DNA of 64,000 nucleotides from Athripsodes cinereus (lineage: Eukaryota; Arthropoda; Insecta; Trichoptera; Leptoceridae). Positions 44,202-54,150 of the stretch are shown piece after piece. The notes under the pieces are model-generated. The model was not told the origin of the DNA. It did not search any database and was given only the letters and a program-made list of their open reading frames with translations. Positions within the stretch are counted from its first letter, which is position 1; every line of letters starts with the position of its first letter. The position numbers were made by a program, and so were the translations under genes. The stretch is taken from assembly GCA_947579605.1 (NCBI GenBank), contig OX388312.1:27675313-27739312 (forward strand). Reading direction: 5' to 3'.

Positions 44202-47200
44202 CTGAAAATTAAATATAATAAGTAAACCATTCAAAAAAAGTACTTTCGTTCAATTGAATAAGACACGAATAAATATTGTGCTCACCGTATGATCCAAATT
44301 CTCCACTCTTGTAATCCCAAGGGAGCAAGTAGTGGTATTGGGGCCAGTAGCTCTTTGTAAGGATGAATACCATGTTGGTATCAGCTGGATATCTGAAATA
44401 AAACGTTAAAACACAAATTATTAAGTAAAGGGTTAATTTTTTTGATAAAGTGACACTATGTGTGTGGGGGCTTAAACCAATGCCTTGAGGATAACCCCTA
44501 GGTGGGTACAGTTTTATTTTTGGATGAGTTTAAAACTAATTTACCTTGAATATTCATTTTTTCTATTTCAATAAATATTAAAGGTATATTTTTACTATTT
44601 ACATATTCATTTTGATAAATATACTTACTTATCTCCGGGTTTGAGTCCCCAGACCAGAGCGCCACTATTGATAAACCATGACGCATGGAGGACGATGGCA
44701 TATCGCATGAACCCAACAATGAAGACCGAGTTCATGATGGATTCTCCCCAATATTCCACGGGAGCGTTGATAGGGAGAAGGAGGAAAAGAACTGGGTACA
44801 ATAACCAGTAGTAGAAACTAGAAAAAAATATTATCATATTAAATAAACTTCTGGGATAAGAGCTTTTTACACTTGGCAGTGAAAGTAGTGATTTATAATG
44901 TTAGCAATCATATTGATCGTTCGATTAATATTCTAGATAACCCTAAAATTATCTTTTTATTTATTTGAAAATTCCGGCACAACAACTTTAGTTGTTTAAT
45001 GTAATATAGACAGTTATTTACTTCTTTTGGAATGTGACAATGGAGTCTTTTTCAAGATCTGAAACGTCAATGTCTTTCATAGCTTCTCTCTGCTTCATGC
45101 TGTAAGACTTGAGATGGGTGAAGAAATGGGCAAAAGAGAATCCCTTGTTGTGATTGTATGGATCCAACTCCGTCCCGTAATTGGCATGATGAAGTCTATG
45201 ATCCACAACCCAATCCCAAATTGGACCCTGTAATGAAATTAAATTATTAATAAGACATTAACAAACATGATTTTACTAAATTCTTAAGCAAAAATAAGAA
45301 AGACAATCAATTGAAATATATTATAAGCTATTCGGCATAGCCAACTATCAATCAACCAATCATAACAATAAAAAATATTTTTCTGGATTTGGAATAAATG
45401 TTTGACGACGCTTGACATATTTACGTCAATTATTCCTGAATAAAGAAAATACGACAGTAAAATAGAAGATATAGGTATATATATAATCTTCAATCGACTT
45501 TGAGGTTTTTTACTGAATCTTCATGGCTTGTGATCAATGTGATCAATTATTAAAGCCGCAGAAAATAAATGTTTGAATTTTAAAACACTAATGAACCACG
45601 AAGATTTATTGCTAAACCCAAAATGTTTTTGTAATTCTTCAGCTAGAAGCTTGAAAAATAACCTAGATCAGGTAAATTAAGACAAGTGTCTCTTTCTAAT
45701 ATGGATTATCAAGCATGAGAGAGACGTCAATTTAATGATAATGAAACGATAAGTCGAAAGACGTCTCTCTATTGTAGAAAGAACCACTTGTTTCAATTTA
45801 CCCGATTATTGAATTCTACTACGTGTGCACCGATACAACTGATAAATTACTTAGACTTGATATATCAAAGAAAGTAATTATTATTATTAAAGATGCTTCT
45901 AATTACTTATAAAATGAAAGCATTTAACCAATAATAGTTATTTCTTGCAATATAATACAAAATTTAATATTAGGTATTGTATACAGGTGCAAGTTTAGGA
46001 ATGTTGGCAGACGTTAGGCCATTGTTGTTACTTGGTAAAACTAACATGTAATAGAGCATGACAAATAGGTAAAGTATTAATATTATTTATTGTTGCATTT
46101 TATAATCAATTATACATTATCATAATTCTTACGTATTCGTTACTTTATCAATCAATTTTCAGTTTAATGCATTTTCATTGGCCATAAAGATTTTTCATAT
46201 ATATTGATGATTGATTTTGATTAATTGACATTGAAATTTATATTTGTATTTTTACATTATCATAAAATTTAGGTATCATGTAATGCGTCAATAAGTAGTT
46301 AGTGCTATTATAGAGAAATTAAGGAAAAACTAGAAAAAAATTATACCGAATATTTTATAATAAATATTTCCTACTTTTTTGAAGTTGTGTAATTTGATTG
46401 TTTAAAACTTATCATTTATAAAAATCATTCATGAATATAATATTAATGAAAACACTTTATTGAATTAATAATTTTGTACCCTCTTGAGATGGATGCTCCA
46501 TTAAACGGCGCCGAATAAATCATCCAATATACATACCTACATACAATGTCTGCCAGTAAAACTAATATAATGTTTGAAATGCATTTTTTCAAAGTGAGTT
46601 TAGTTAAAATAGAAAATATTACTACTTTACCATCACGGCGTATCCCACAGTAGGGGTAGCCAGCAGATCAGGTGCATGTAATAAACATCAAGTGATTATG
46701 ATTAAAAATGTGATTGAAAAAAAATAAGAAATTCAGGATGGGGGGCATACCTAATCGCTGAATTTGAGTCGTCTTTATTTTACTTATTTACACTTACGGA
46801 AAAGTTTTCGAGTGTTTTTTAAAAGGTGACTGGAGACCAATTTTTACCGGGTGCTCCACAAAACATCGTAAATAAACTACATAAATTACAAATTCAAAGG
46901 ATATATAGAAAAGTCGATACACTGAGAAAAATACTCAAAACGAATCATTGGTACGGTACTATCAGATTAGGACCAGAGATCGTACAAACGATTCATTGGT
47001 ATAAATCTATAATATTAACTCTTCGCAAACAAATCATTGGTAAATTTACCAACAACTTGTTTGCGAATAGTTAATATTATAGATTCGTACTAATGAATCG
47101 TTTGTACGATCTCTGGTCCTAATCTGATAGTACCTACCGTACCAATGATTCGTTGTGAAATTTCGTTAGTATTTTTCTCAGTGTAACAGTAGTATTCTTC

Positions 47201-50200
47201 GTACCGGTAGCGGAAGTATCCGCTGGTGGAGTAGTCAACCGGACCTCCCGAAAAAGCTCAAGATTCTACCACCAGAGAACTTGGCAACTTGTGATATAAT
47301 GAAACTTGTATAAGTATAACACGAGAACAAATTATTTCGTTACTAGTTCCTCAGTTTAGGGAAGTAGTTTCGTCTAAGGAAGTACTAATTACTATTTTTA
47401 AAACTTGTGTCAATGACAATTCTAATAAATTTATCAGTATTCTTTTAAAACAAAATAATGAAGTAGGTATGGTTATATTTCGTAATAAATATAATATGCG
47501 CATACCCAATTAACCATGCAATTATGATTCATGATATTTAATTATAATATATAGGCTAACAAATTAATTATTTGTATTTCAATCTATTTAATATTTAAGG
47601 TAATAAGTTAATATGTATATTTGTGAATATGGCCATCTATATCGCTCCAGAATTAATTGGCAATATCTCATATGATAAAGTAATTTTTTTGGAGATATGA
47701 AAGTCTGGAAATAGGGATGCTCTTTGGTCTTCGGAAAATATCAAGGCGTTTTGAGATGTTTTCTAATACGAGTACATTAAATGGCACAAGCGTTTTTTTC
47801 AATGCACTACACAGTCGCTATACATACTATACATGGAGGGGCCGTGGTTGCGTAGACAGGTCGCCGGCATCGTGCGGCCTTAAGTTTGGTACACAAACTC
47901 TCAAAACTTGTTGACCCTACGAACATTTTGATTTGATAAAATATGAAAACAAATATTAATTATCTACCAATATCATATTTTTCAAAAATCTTGATTTTAG
48001 CTTCGTAGTATTCGTTTATAAAAAAGCATATTTCTAAAAATCAAATTCGGGGGTGTGTTTGGTACATAAATGCACGAGAATCCTACAAATTTTCATATAT
48101 TTTTTTTTAATATTAGGAATACTTAGAGAGTTATAACAATTATAGAACAAATAAAATATACTTTTTATTGTTTTTTTCATTGACCGATTTAAAAATTTTT
48201 TTTTGATAAAATTTCTCATATTTCGGAACCAAAAATCACCACATGAACTCGATTTTTTGAATACTAAAAAAAGTATGCTAAAATTTATGGTATTTATATA
48301 TTTGATAGGATGAATAAAAAATATATTTATTTTACAAATAATTTGTATTTTGATATAACAAAAAGTACCTAAATATATCTCGTCAGTCTGCGATTTATTT
48401 ATTTTCTAGTAAAAAACTAATATTGTTAATAAATATGTGTTTTTTTATTTTATCAAATCAATGTGTTCGCAAGGGTCAACAAATTTTGGCACTTGTTCTA
48501 TCAAATTTGTTGATAATTGAATATTTTACCGTTTTTGCTAAACGGGGCCCTTAAGCGGTGCATTAAGTTTCTGATCACCTATTGTGAGATGAATATTTGA
48601 TATCTGAAAAAATACACAATGTCCTCCTTTCTTATAAAAAATATTGGCTGTCTTCTCCATGCCAACAAAAATTAGGACATTCCGGATAGGTGGCAAACTT
48701 ATTTAATTTTTAAATTGAAGAATTAAAATGTATTTAATTTTTCGAACACTTGCCTTATACAGGACACTCGAAAACTTACGGAAAAGAGTGGGAGACTAAT
48801 TCTTTGCCGGAGATTGCATAGAGAATTTTAATTTAAACTTTATAAATTGGTGTCGGTTTGATAAATCTTTTGGCGTCAAATTTTGAATATGTATCTATAC
48901 CATCAGATTATCCCCAAAAAAGAGGAAGCCGCAGAGAATCAACTGAATTTAATTTACTGACGTGGTAGGATCGGAGATACCAACACAGGCATAGTGGTAT
49001 TAGACAAGAGAGAGTTCAAATATTAATAAATTGTCACCTAAACGGATAAATAGGAGTCTTTGGACTCCAGAAATATCCGAGAAATAAAGCTATTTCAACA
49101 TATTTAATTTACTATTTACTAGCGAGTCGTCTTCTTCACGCCAAATAATATTCAGAAGGAGTCAGGTAAATCGTTGAAGCATATTATAATCATTCAGTTC
49201 GTCCTCTCCATATCAATCATAAATAGGTCATTCAGGATGGAGAACATAATAACTCATACACCCGGGTTAAAATCTAGTAAAATAATTTTTAATTCAAACG
49301 TTTACTTTAAAATGTCTATAACAGCAAACATAGGTAAATATTATTATTATTATTCTCGCAGTACTTCTCACATTAAAATAATATTAGCCATGAACTAAAT
49401 AACAAATAATATTAATAATTATAATTTAAATTAATTTATATCATTATATGAAATAAAACCTACGAAGAAGGTACAAAAGACGAACACGATGATAAGGTGC
49501 AATGATTAATATGCAATTGGGTGAATAGTCCATTTATTATTGTAAGTACATATTACAATGCAATATTTTGGTATTTTAAATTGATGTTGCATTAAAATGA
49601 ACAATATAGTTTACTCAGTCAATTTATGAGCGAGTTATTTTCAAATTAGGTATGCCTGAAGTCTTAATTTTTCCAATGATTTTTATTTTTTCCAAAAGTT
49701 TATACACTGTGAAAAATACTAACGAAATTTCACAACGAATCATCGGTACGTATTAATATCAGATTAGGACCAGAGATAGTACAAACAAACAGAATATCTC
49801 TTTCTGATCAGTCTGAAAACTGATCAGTTTGACGATGACTTTATGAGTCGAAATCAGGTGACTGCACATTAAAATCTTTTAAGTGAAACTAAAACCAGTT
49901 GTGTTTTTTTCCATATATAAACATGGAGTTTTACAAAATTAACGTCGACCAAATAAATAATAGATTATACACAAATAAATAATATTATTATTACAAAATA
50001 AATACCAACAAAATTCAATAGATTATAGGTATTTTTATTTTTAAGATTCCAAGCAGAGTCGTTAGATTCCATGAAAATACCCTTAAATATATTATAATAT
50101 TTGAATTATTCGTAATACTTTACCTGTCCAACTAGCGTCTGACAGCACATGAGTAGAATTCTCAACGTTGTAGAGGCCTTATAAGCTTTGTGGGCCCATA

Positions 50201-50254
50201 ACCTATGCGCACCAGTCGTCGCACCGAGAATGCCTAGTAATGCTAAGAACAAAC
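43993..50254 (-). CDS. Acyl-CoA desaturase-like gene, five 3' exons, third histidine box lost
   Basis: Fatty acyl-CoA desaturases are ER-membrane di-iron enzymes that put a double bond into an acyl chain. Exons 50254-50124, 45227-45022, 44817-44629, 44392-44286 and 44201-43993 join with GT-AG borders and compatible phases into 279 codons plus TAA, with no internal stop. Order seen: box 1 HRLWAH, box 2 DHRLHH then NYGTELDPYNHNKGF, DIDVSDLEKD, two hydrophobic segments in exon 3, WFINSGALVWGLKPGDK, PWDYKSGEFG, a conserved-type GW.TGL tail and a C-terminal extension rich in acidic residues. In active family members the NSAAH motif and the HNYHH third box supply iron ligands; here they read NSGAL and PQYHY. 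The N-terminal exon(s) (about 80-100 residues) are not in evidence within 14 kb upstream. The gene may be a pseudoenzyme or recent pseudogene; the intact frame and splice sites favour the former. Substrate is unknown. Confidence 0.92.
44286..44392 (-). CDS. Desaturase exon with degenerate histidine box 3
   Basis: 107 bp; acceptor tatttcag, donor ACG|gtgagc. Encodes YPADTNMVFILTKSYWPQYH followed by YLLPWDYKSGEFGSYG. The usual GEGWHNYHH..FPWDY reads KSYWPQYHYLLPWDY; only the middle histidine and the PWDY anchor are kept. The H-to-P and H-to-Y changes each need one base (CAC to CCC, CAC to TAC). Confidence 0.93.
44629..44817 (-). CDS. Desaturase exon with transmembrane segments and altered NSAAH motif
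   Basis: 189 bp; acceptor ttttctag, donor TAA|gtaagt. Encodes FYYWLLYPVLFLLLPINAPV (membrane segment) and, after a second hydrophobic stretch, RYAIVLHASWFINSGALVWG followed by LKPGDK. The family motif NSAAH is NSGAL here, so the usual histidine is a leucine. Confidence 0.94.
45022..45227 (-). CDS. Desaturase exon with histidine box 2
   Basis: 206 bp; acceptor cattacag, donor GAA|gtaaat. Encodes GPIWDWVVDHRLHHANYGTE followed by LDPYNHNKGFSFAHFFTHLK. Ends in the conserved DIDVSDLEKDSIVTFQKK and leaves two bases for the next exon. Confidence 0.95.
45667..45807. mobile_element. P-family palindromic element
   Basis: Imperfect inverted ends ('gtaaattaagacaagtgtct' against 'cttgtttcaatttac') and a core 'aagtcgaaagacgtctctct' shared with 39340-39370. 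Arms differ in sequence from the other copies. Confidence 0.65.
46625..46862 (-). repeat. SINE-A copy in desaturase intron
   Basis: From 'taccatcacggcgtatccca' to 'ttaccgggtgctccaca' in minus-strand order, with the middle rearranged. The frame 46826-47074 is a shadow. Confidence 0.82.
46920..47183. mobile_element. TA-flanked foldback MITE, best complete copy (264 bp)
   Basis: TA on both sides (46918-46919, 47184-47185); ends cactgagaaaaatact and agtatttttctcagtg. The arms pair along nearly their whole length, meeting at 'ttggtaaatttaccaa'. No ORF. Confidence 0.92.
47908..48482. mobile_element. 575-bp TIR element in desaturase intron
   Basis: 'ttgttgaccctacgaac' with 'attttgatttgataaaata' at the left is mirrored by 'tattttatcaaatcaatgtg' with 'ttcgcaagggtcaacaa' at the right (about 37 bp, few mismatches). 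No clear target duplication, no ORF; superfamily unassigned. It is not seen elsewhere in the window. Confidence 0.75.
48645..48815 (-). repeat. SINE-A copy, 3' truncated
   Basis: 'ggctgtcttctccatgccaa' through 'caggacactcgaaaacttac' to 'attctttgccgg'. The TAG-tail end is missing. Confidence 0.8.
48955..49105 (-). repeat. Dispersed ~145-bp repeat, third copy
   Basis: 'tgacgtggtaggatcggaga' to 'atccgagaaataaagctatt' is the complement of 16605-16750. Confidence 0.85.
49185..49270 (-). repeat. SINE-A fragment
   Basis: 'ttcgtcctctccatatcaat' followed by 'aggtcattcaggatgg' matches the minus-strand SINE-A middle. Confidence 0.65.
49705..49795. mobile_element. Half copy of the TA-flanked MITE
   Basis: TA then cactgtgaaaaatactaacg and 'agattaggaccagagatagt'. 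It stops at about 49795, where a P-family palindrome begins. Confidence 0.8.
49795..49930. repeat. P-family palindrome, diverged
   Basis: Core 'gacgatgactttatgagtcg' and the downstream flank 'catggagttttacaaaatta' followed by 'acgtc' are shared with 52097-52280. The arms are weak. Confidence 0.5.
50124..50254 (-). CDS. Desaturase exon with histidine box 1
   Basis: 131 bp; acceptor tttatttcag, donor CAG|gtaaag. Encodes LFLALLGILGATTGAHRLWA followed by HKAYKASTTLRILLMCCQTL and VGQ. The HX4H box is intact. The first two bases complete a codon begun in an upstream exon not located. Confidence 0.93.
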
Positions 50255-50404
50255 CTGAAATAAAAATAAAACAATTAAATATCTATGTTAAATGAGATTT
50301 TTTATTTATTAATTTACATACCAAGCGAAAATATGGTCATATTAGACTAGCTGCTTCAGGTCAATACATTTGCTACCTTTTACCCACTTTGTATGAAGTT
50401 CCTA

Positions 50405-50665
50405 CACTGAAAAAAACACTAACGAAATTTCACAACAAATCATTGGTACGTACTATCAGATTAGGACCAGAGATAGTACAAACGATTCATTAGTCTATAA
50501 ATTAACTTTTCGCAAACAAAGTGTTTGTAAATTTACCATCGATTTGTTTGCGAAAAATTAATGTTATTCGTACTAATGAATCGTTTGTACTATCTCTGGT
50601 CCTAATCTGATAGTACGTAGGTACCAATGATTCGTTGTGAAATTTCGTTAGTATTTTTCTCAGTG
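50405..50665. mobile_element. TA-flanked foldback MITE, 261 bp
   Basis: Between TA at 50403-50404 and 50666-50667; ends cactgaaaaaaacact and ...tttttctcagtg. It lies about 150 bases upstream of the box-1 exon. The 70-codon minus frame is the MITE read through. Confidence 0.9.
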
Positions 50666-50679
50666 TATGTTTCAAAATA

Positions 50680-50980
50680 AGTATAAAATATAGGTAGTAT
50701 ATATAATTCTTCATACTATTACAAATAACTTACTAAATTTTTATTATCTTTATGACGTGGAGAAGAGGTCTAACGTAATTACTGCATACAAATAGATGAT
50801 TCGTTCTAGACAATAATTTTACCGAGGTTAGTGGTGTTAATGGAACTATGATATTTATCTGACGATAATTCAAAGTAAACCGCAAAAACCTATATCAATA
50901 ATATCAACAATCTCGAGTAGGTACCTAACACCTTTGATCTTGTGGCTGTTTTATAAATTTCATAGTATAATGAAATCACC
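50680..50980. other. No recognised feature
   Basis: AT-rich, upstream of the located desaturase exons. No N-terminal desaturase exon was found here. Confidence 0.4.
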
Positions 50981-50984
50981 GAGA

Positions 50985-51320
50985 TTCTAATTTTCTCCAG
51001 CACCATATTTCAAATGTATCAATCCTCGCGAGCTCACTAGTTCGCAGCGTCCACGTTTCAACCCCTGAACACCAAGTTCCTCAGTCTTCGCTTCATACCT
51101 CTCATAATTTCTTTTTCGGCTTTTACAAATTTTATCAAGACGACCAGATACACTCTTTCCCACCTGAATGCGGTGGTTCACCTCCTGGTCCCAGAGTGAA
51201 CCCAGATAAACGAATTCTATGAAAAAATCAATTCCGGAGTGATGATGTTTCGCGTCTGTGCTTTGATTATACCGCAGTTAATCTTTAGCAGTCCTGTCTT
51301 TTCACTTTCGATCTCATATG
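50985..51320 (-). pseudogene. LINE reverse transcriptase fragment
   Basis: The minus-strand reading EKTGLLKINCGIIKAQTRN, then EFVYLGSLWDQEVNHRIQVG followed by KSVSGRLDKICKSRK matches the post-catalytic 'K...........F.YLGS........I..RI..G......L' region. One frame change is needed before EFVYLGS. Confidence 0.78.
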
Positions 51321-51629
51321 ATATAACTATAATAATTCAATGAGTATATGCAAATTCAACGCTTAATATTAATATTTCTTACAAAGAAATAGTTTATTGT
51401 TAAACTTTGCATAAAATGGTTGCAGAAAAGACAAAAAGATAAGGAAAATCTCGCATAAAAAAAAATAACTTTTCAAGGTGTAACTGATAATAGAAATGAG
51501 TGGTTTATCCAGTTAAGTAGTCAATATTTAAATGACGTTCTATTGTTGCGCTTAAAAGCGGGTTTTATCCTGAAGACCTCAGTTCATGGTCATTCGTTTT
51601 TTATTTTATCTTCATTCCTATAAATTCTT

Positions 51630-51690
51630 CCATGGAGTAGATACCCGGTAAAGAAAAGCTAGATCTCCCACTTTTTTCTGATAAAACTAG
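51630..51690 (+). repeat. SINE-A fragment
   Basis: 'ccatggagtagatacccggt' followed by 'aaagaaaagctagatctccc' matches the 5' end of SINE-A. Confidence 0.65.
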
Positions 51691-51719
51691 GTGTGATGTA
51701 TGCTAGTACAGTATTAGAT

Positions 51720-52090
51720 TTACATTATTATTAGTTACATATTTATGATGTCTTTACATAGAAACAATGTATCTACAAGATCATAAAAAAAATATACGGT
51801 GATATGCCGATGCGCAGTAGCAAAAGATTTATCCAATGCGCAAACTAATACTTGTACTGAGATTCTGCTTGTTATGTTTTGAAATCGGTCGGAATCGGCT
51901 GAAAGAATACTATTTTTAGTTTGCAAGGTTTTTGACAATTTCATTCATAAGTGGTAGGTACAACATTTTTATGACGACGATATCAGAGCATTAAGAATAT
52001 TGTTGGAAAATTAGCGAAGTATTCCTCTGAATTTAAATGGTTTTGTTTCTTCCCTTCTTCCTTCCTAAGAGGAGCATTAAACAGCAAAAA
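51720..52090. other. No recognised feature
   Basis: Includes a 69-codon minus frame (51735-51944) with no family resemblance. Confidence 0.4.
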
Positions 52091-52096
52091 AATATT

Positions 52097-52256
52097 TGAT
52101 ATAACGAAAACAAAATTGTTTTGAGTTTTACTATGTTTTATTTTTGTCAAACTCGTTTGACAATGACCTCACAAGTCGAAACCTGGTTACTAATCTAAAA
52201 AATAAAACATAGTAAAACTAGAAACAATTTTGTTTTCGTCATATCAAATTAAATGG
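52097..52256. mobile_element. P-family palindromic element
   Basis: Arms 'tttgatataacgaaaacaaa' with 'attgttttgagttttactat' and its mirrored right half 'atagtaaaactagaaacaat' with 'tttgttttcgtcatatcaaa'. Central core 'gacaatgacctcacaagtcg'. Confidence 0.78.
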
Positions 52257-52436
52257 AGTTTTACAAAATTAACGTCAACTCAAGCAAAAATCAGCAAAAA
52301 AATTATCAAACTAATTACACTTATTAAAATAAATATGGTTTACTCTATTACACCTTTCAATTGCTAACTCTTATAAAAGCTACAACCATGATAAATAATA
52401 GGTATAATAAGGAAATTCAATTTAGTGTTATGTGGT

Positions 52437-52703
52437 GCATTCGGCGAAGAATTTGTCCCTCACTCTTTTCCTCAAGTTTTCGAGTATTCAGTATAGGGCA
52501 GGTGTTTGATTAAATAAAGTAAAGACATTTTATATCTTGAATTTGGCGATGAGGTTTGCCCCCCCCCCCCTTGAATGTCATAATTTTTTGTTGGCAGTGT
52601 GAGGACAGCTTCCATGCTTATTAAATCCAGCGGGTTTATTAGCTACGCCACTTGTGGGATATGCCGCGATGGTATAGTAGTAGTAGTAGTAGTAGTAGTA
52701 GGA
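52437..52703 (+). mobile_element. SINE-A copy with long (TAG)n tail
   Basis: From 'gtgcattcggcgaagaattt' through 'aatttggcgatgaggtttgc', an (n)12 C run, and 'cacttgtgggatatgcc' to a run of about nine TAG/AGT units. This copy shows the family's 3' tail best. Confidence 0.9.
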
Positions 52704-53054
52704 GACTCAATTGAAAGATCTGTGTTAGTCCACTTAAGTTCTGAATAAGTTTAAATACTATTTATAAATATGAAAGATTAACACTAAAATAATAATTTAC
52801 TTTAAGTAGATTATCAGTTTATCGTGTCAGTTGCATGTCACTTGTTGAGTTGAAAAGTAGTTTCAAGTTTGTGATAAACAAAGACTTTAAGGTATAGATT
52901 AGTATAGTTTTCTTTCCGATATCACGTTCCAAAATAAACAATAAAACAAAGGAAAGGTCAAGGACCACTTTATCACTCAAAATTTGGCATCTGTTTTCTA
53001 GTCCCTTTTCCTACCTATTCTTCTCCTCTGTACCTCCTCTTTTCAAGATTTTTT

Positions 53055-53225
53055 TGTGAAAGTTACATGAAATTGGGTTAGTTGGAAGAAATCGGGCCTC
53101 TGCGATAAACTCGTCCTTAGCATATTGATTGTATGATTGTATTTGTTTAAAATGTATTTATGTGTGTAAATTTGCTTGTAATCAATATAGAGTTAAGAAT
53201 ACATAGATGAAATAAATAAAAGTTT
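53055..53225 (+). mobile_element. LINE 3' end (conserved tail family)
   Basis: 'gggttagttggaagaaatcg', 'ggcctctgcgataaactcgt', a spacer, then 'atagatgaaataaataaaa'. Confidence 0.75.
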
Positions 53226-53229
53226 GCTG

Positions 53230-53855
53230 TTTCACTCCATTACATTGTAATAATAATGGTCTCCCTCGCTCCAATACGAAAGTATCGTACATCCTATATA
53301 CCTGACAAAGTTATAAAAGGATATTCTATGAACCAACGTTTGTTGATGGCTGAATTGAAACTATTTTGGTCGCACGATTTTATTGGCCGCATTACCAATT
53401 ATTCGTTAGAAATTCAAATCTATGTACTATAAAGGTGATCATTTTCAAAAGAAAAGGTTTAGTTTGAAAAATATAACATGTAAAACTTTCAAACACATTA
53501 TGTTTATTTTCTTCTTATAAAGGTCTTTGGTATTAAAACGTTTATTTATTAATGCATAAAATAAACACCTTCTTAGTATGTAGAGTAATTTATTACGAAT
53601 TTAATTATATGGTTAAATACATATTTATTCAATTATATGTAATCAATATATTAAATTCAATATTCTACCTGTGAGAATTATCATTCTATACAAAGTTAGC
53701 GGACACATACATAGCTACTGCAATGTTGAAGTGCAATGCCTTCGAGTTTGAGTTCTCTACGTTCGGAGATCGACAGTATTGCAAGTTGCAACAACTTATT
53801 TATTATATTTATTTTATATCAAGCATACAATATTGTTTTAGGTATTTATGCGTGA
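53230..53855. other. No gene; one MITE scrap
   Basis: 53340-53405 ('atttt' 'ggtcgcacga' ... 'ggccgcattaccaatt') is the inverted counterpart of 9395-9432. No exon was identified. Confidence 0.4.
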
Positions 53856-53859
53856 AGAT

Positions 53860-54150
53860 TTGTACACGAATCTCAACGATTTGCAGACAGCGCGCTTTGC
53901 GATATTTCGGGCACATTGAAAGAAGAGAGCTTGAAAACCAGGAAAGGGTAATTATAACTGGGGCAGTAGCCTAAGGAGGGGAATTTCCCGAGTACCAGCA
54001 AGCTGGAGCGAGAAAATTAAAGAAGCCACACAGAGCTCACTGCACGGGGGCTTGCATATGGCGGAGGATCGCTCAAGGTGGAGACAGATGGTCTACAGAA
54101 CGACCCATGATGGTCATGATCCTCAGGATTGAGGAACCGACGGAGATTTT
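53860..54150 (+). pseudogene. LINE C-terminal end
   Basis: The forward frame reads CRQRALRYFGHIERRELENQ followed by ERVIITGAVA, the 'R.LRYFGH..RR..LE...V.G.V' segment of insect endonuclease-reverse transcriptase LINEs. After a frameshift it continues to HDPQD.GT-type text near 54110-54140. It is cut at 54150 by the next LINE. Confidence 0.8.

Larger units (their letters stand above)
45228..50123 (-). other. 4.9-kb desaturase intron holding at least seven repeats
   Basis: Contains a P-family palindrome (45667), SINE-A (46625, 48645, 49185), a TA MITE (46920 and a half copy at 49705), a TIR element (47908) and the 145-bp dispersed repeat (48955). No alternative exon was recognised. Confidence 0.8.
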
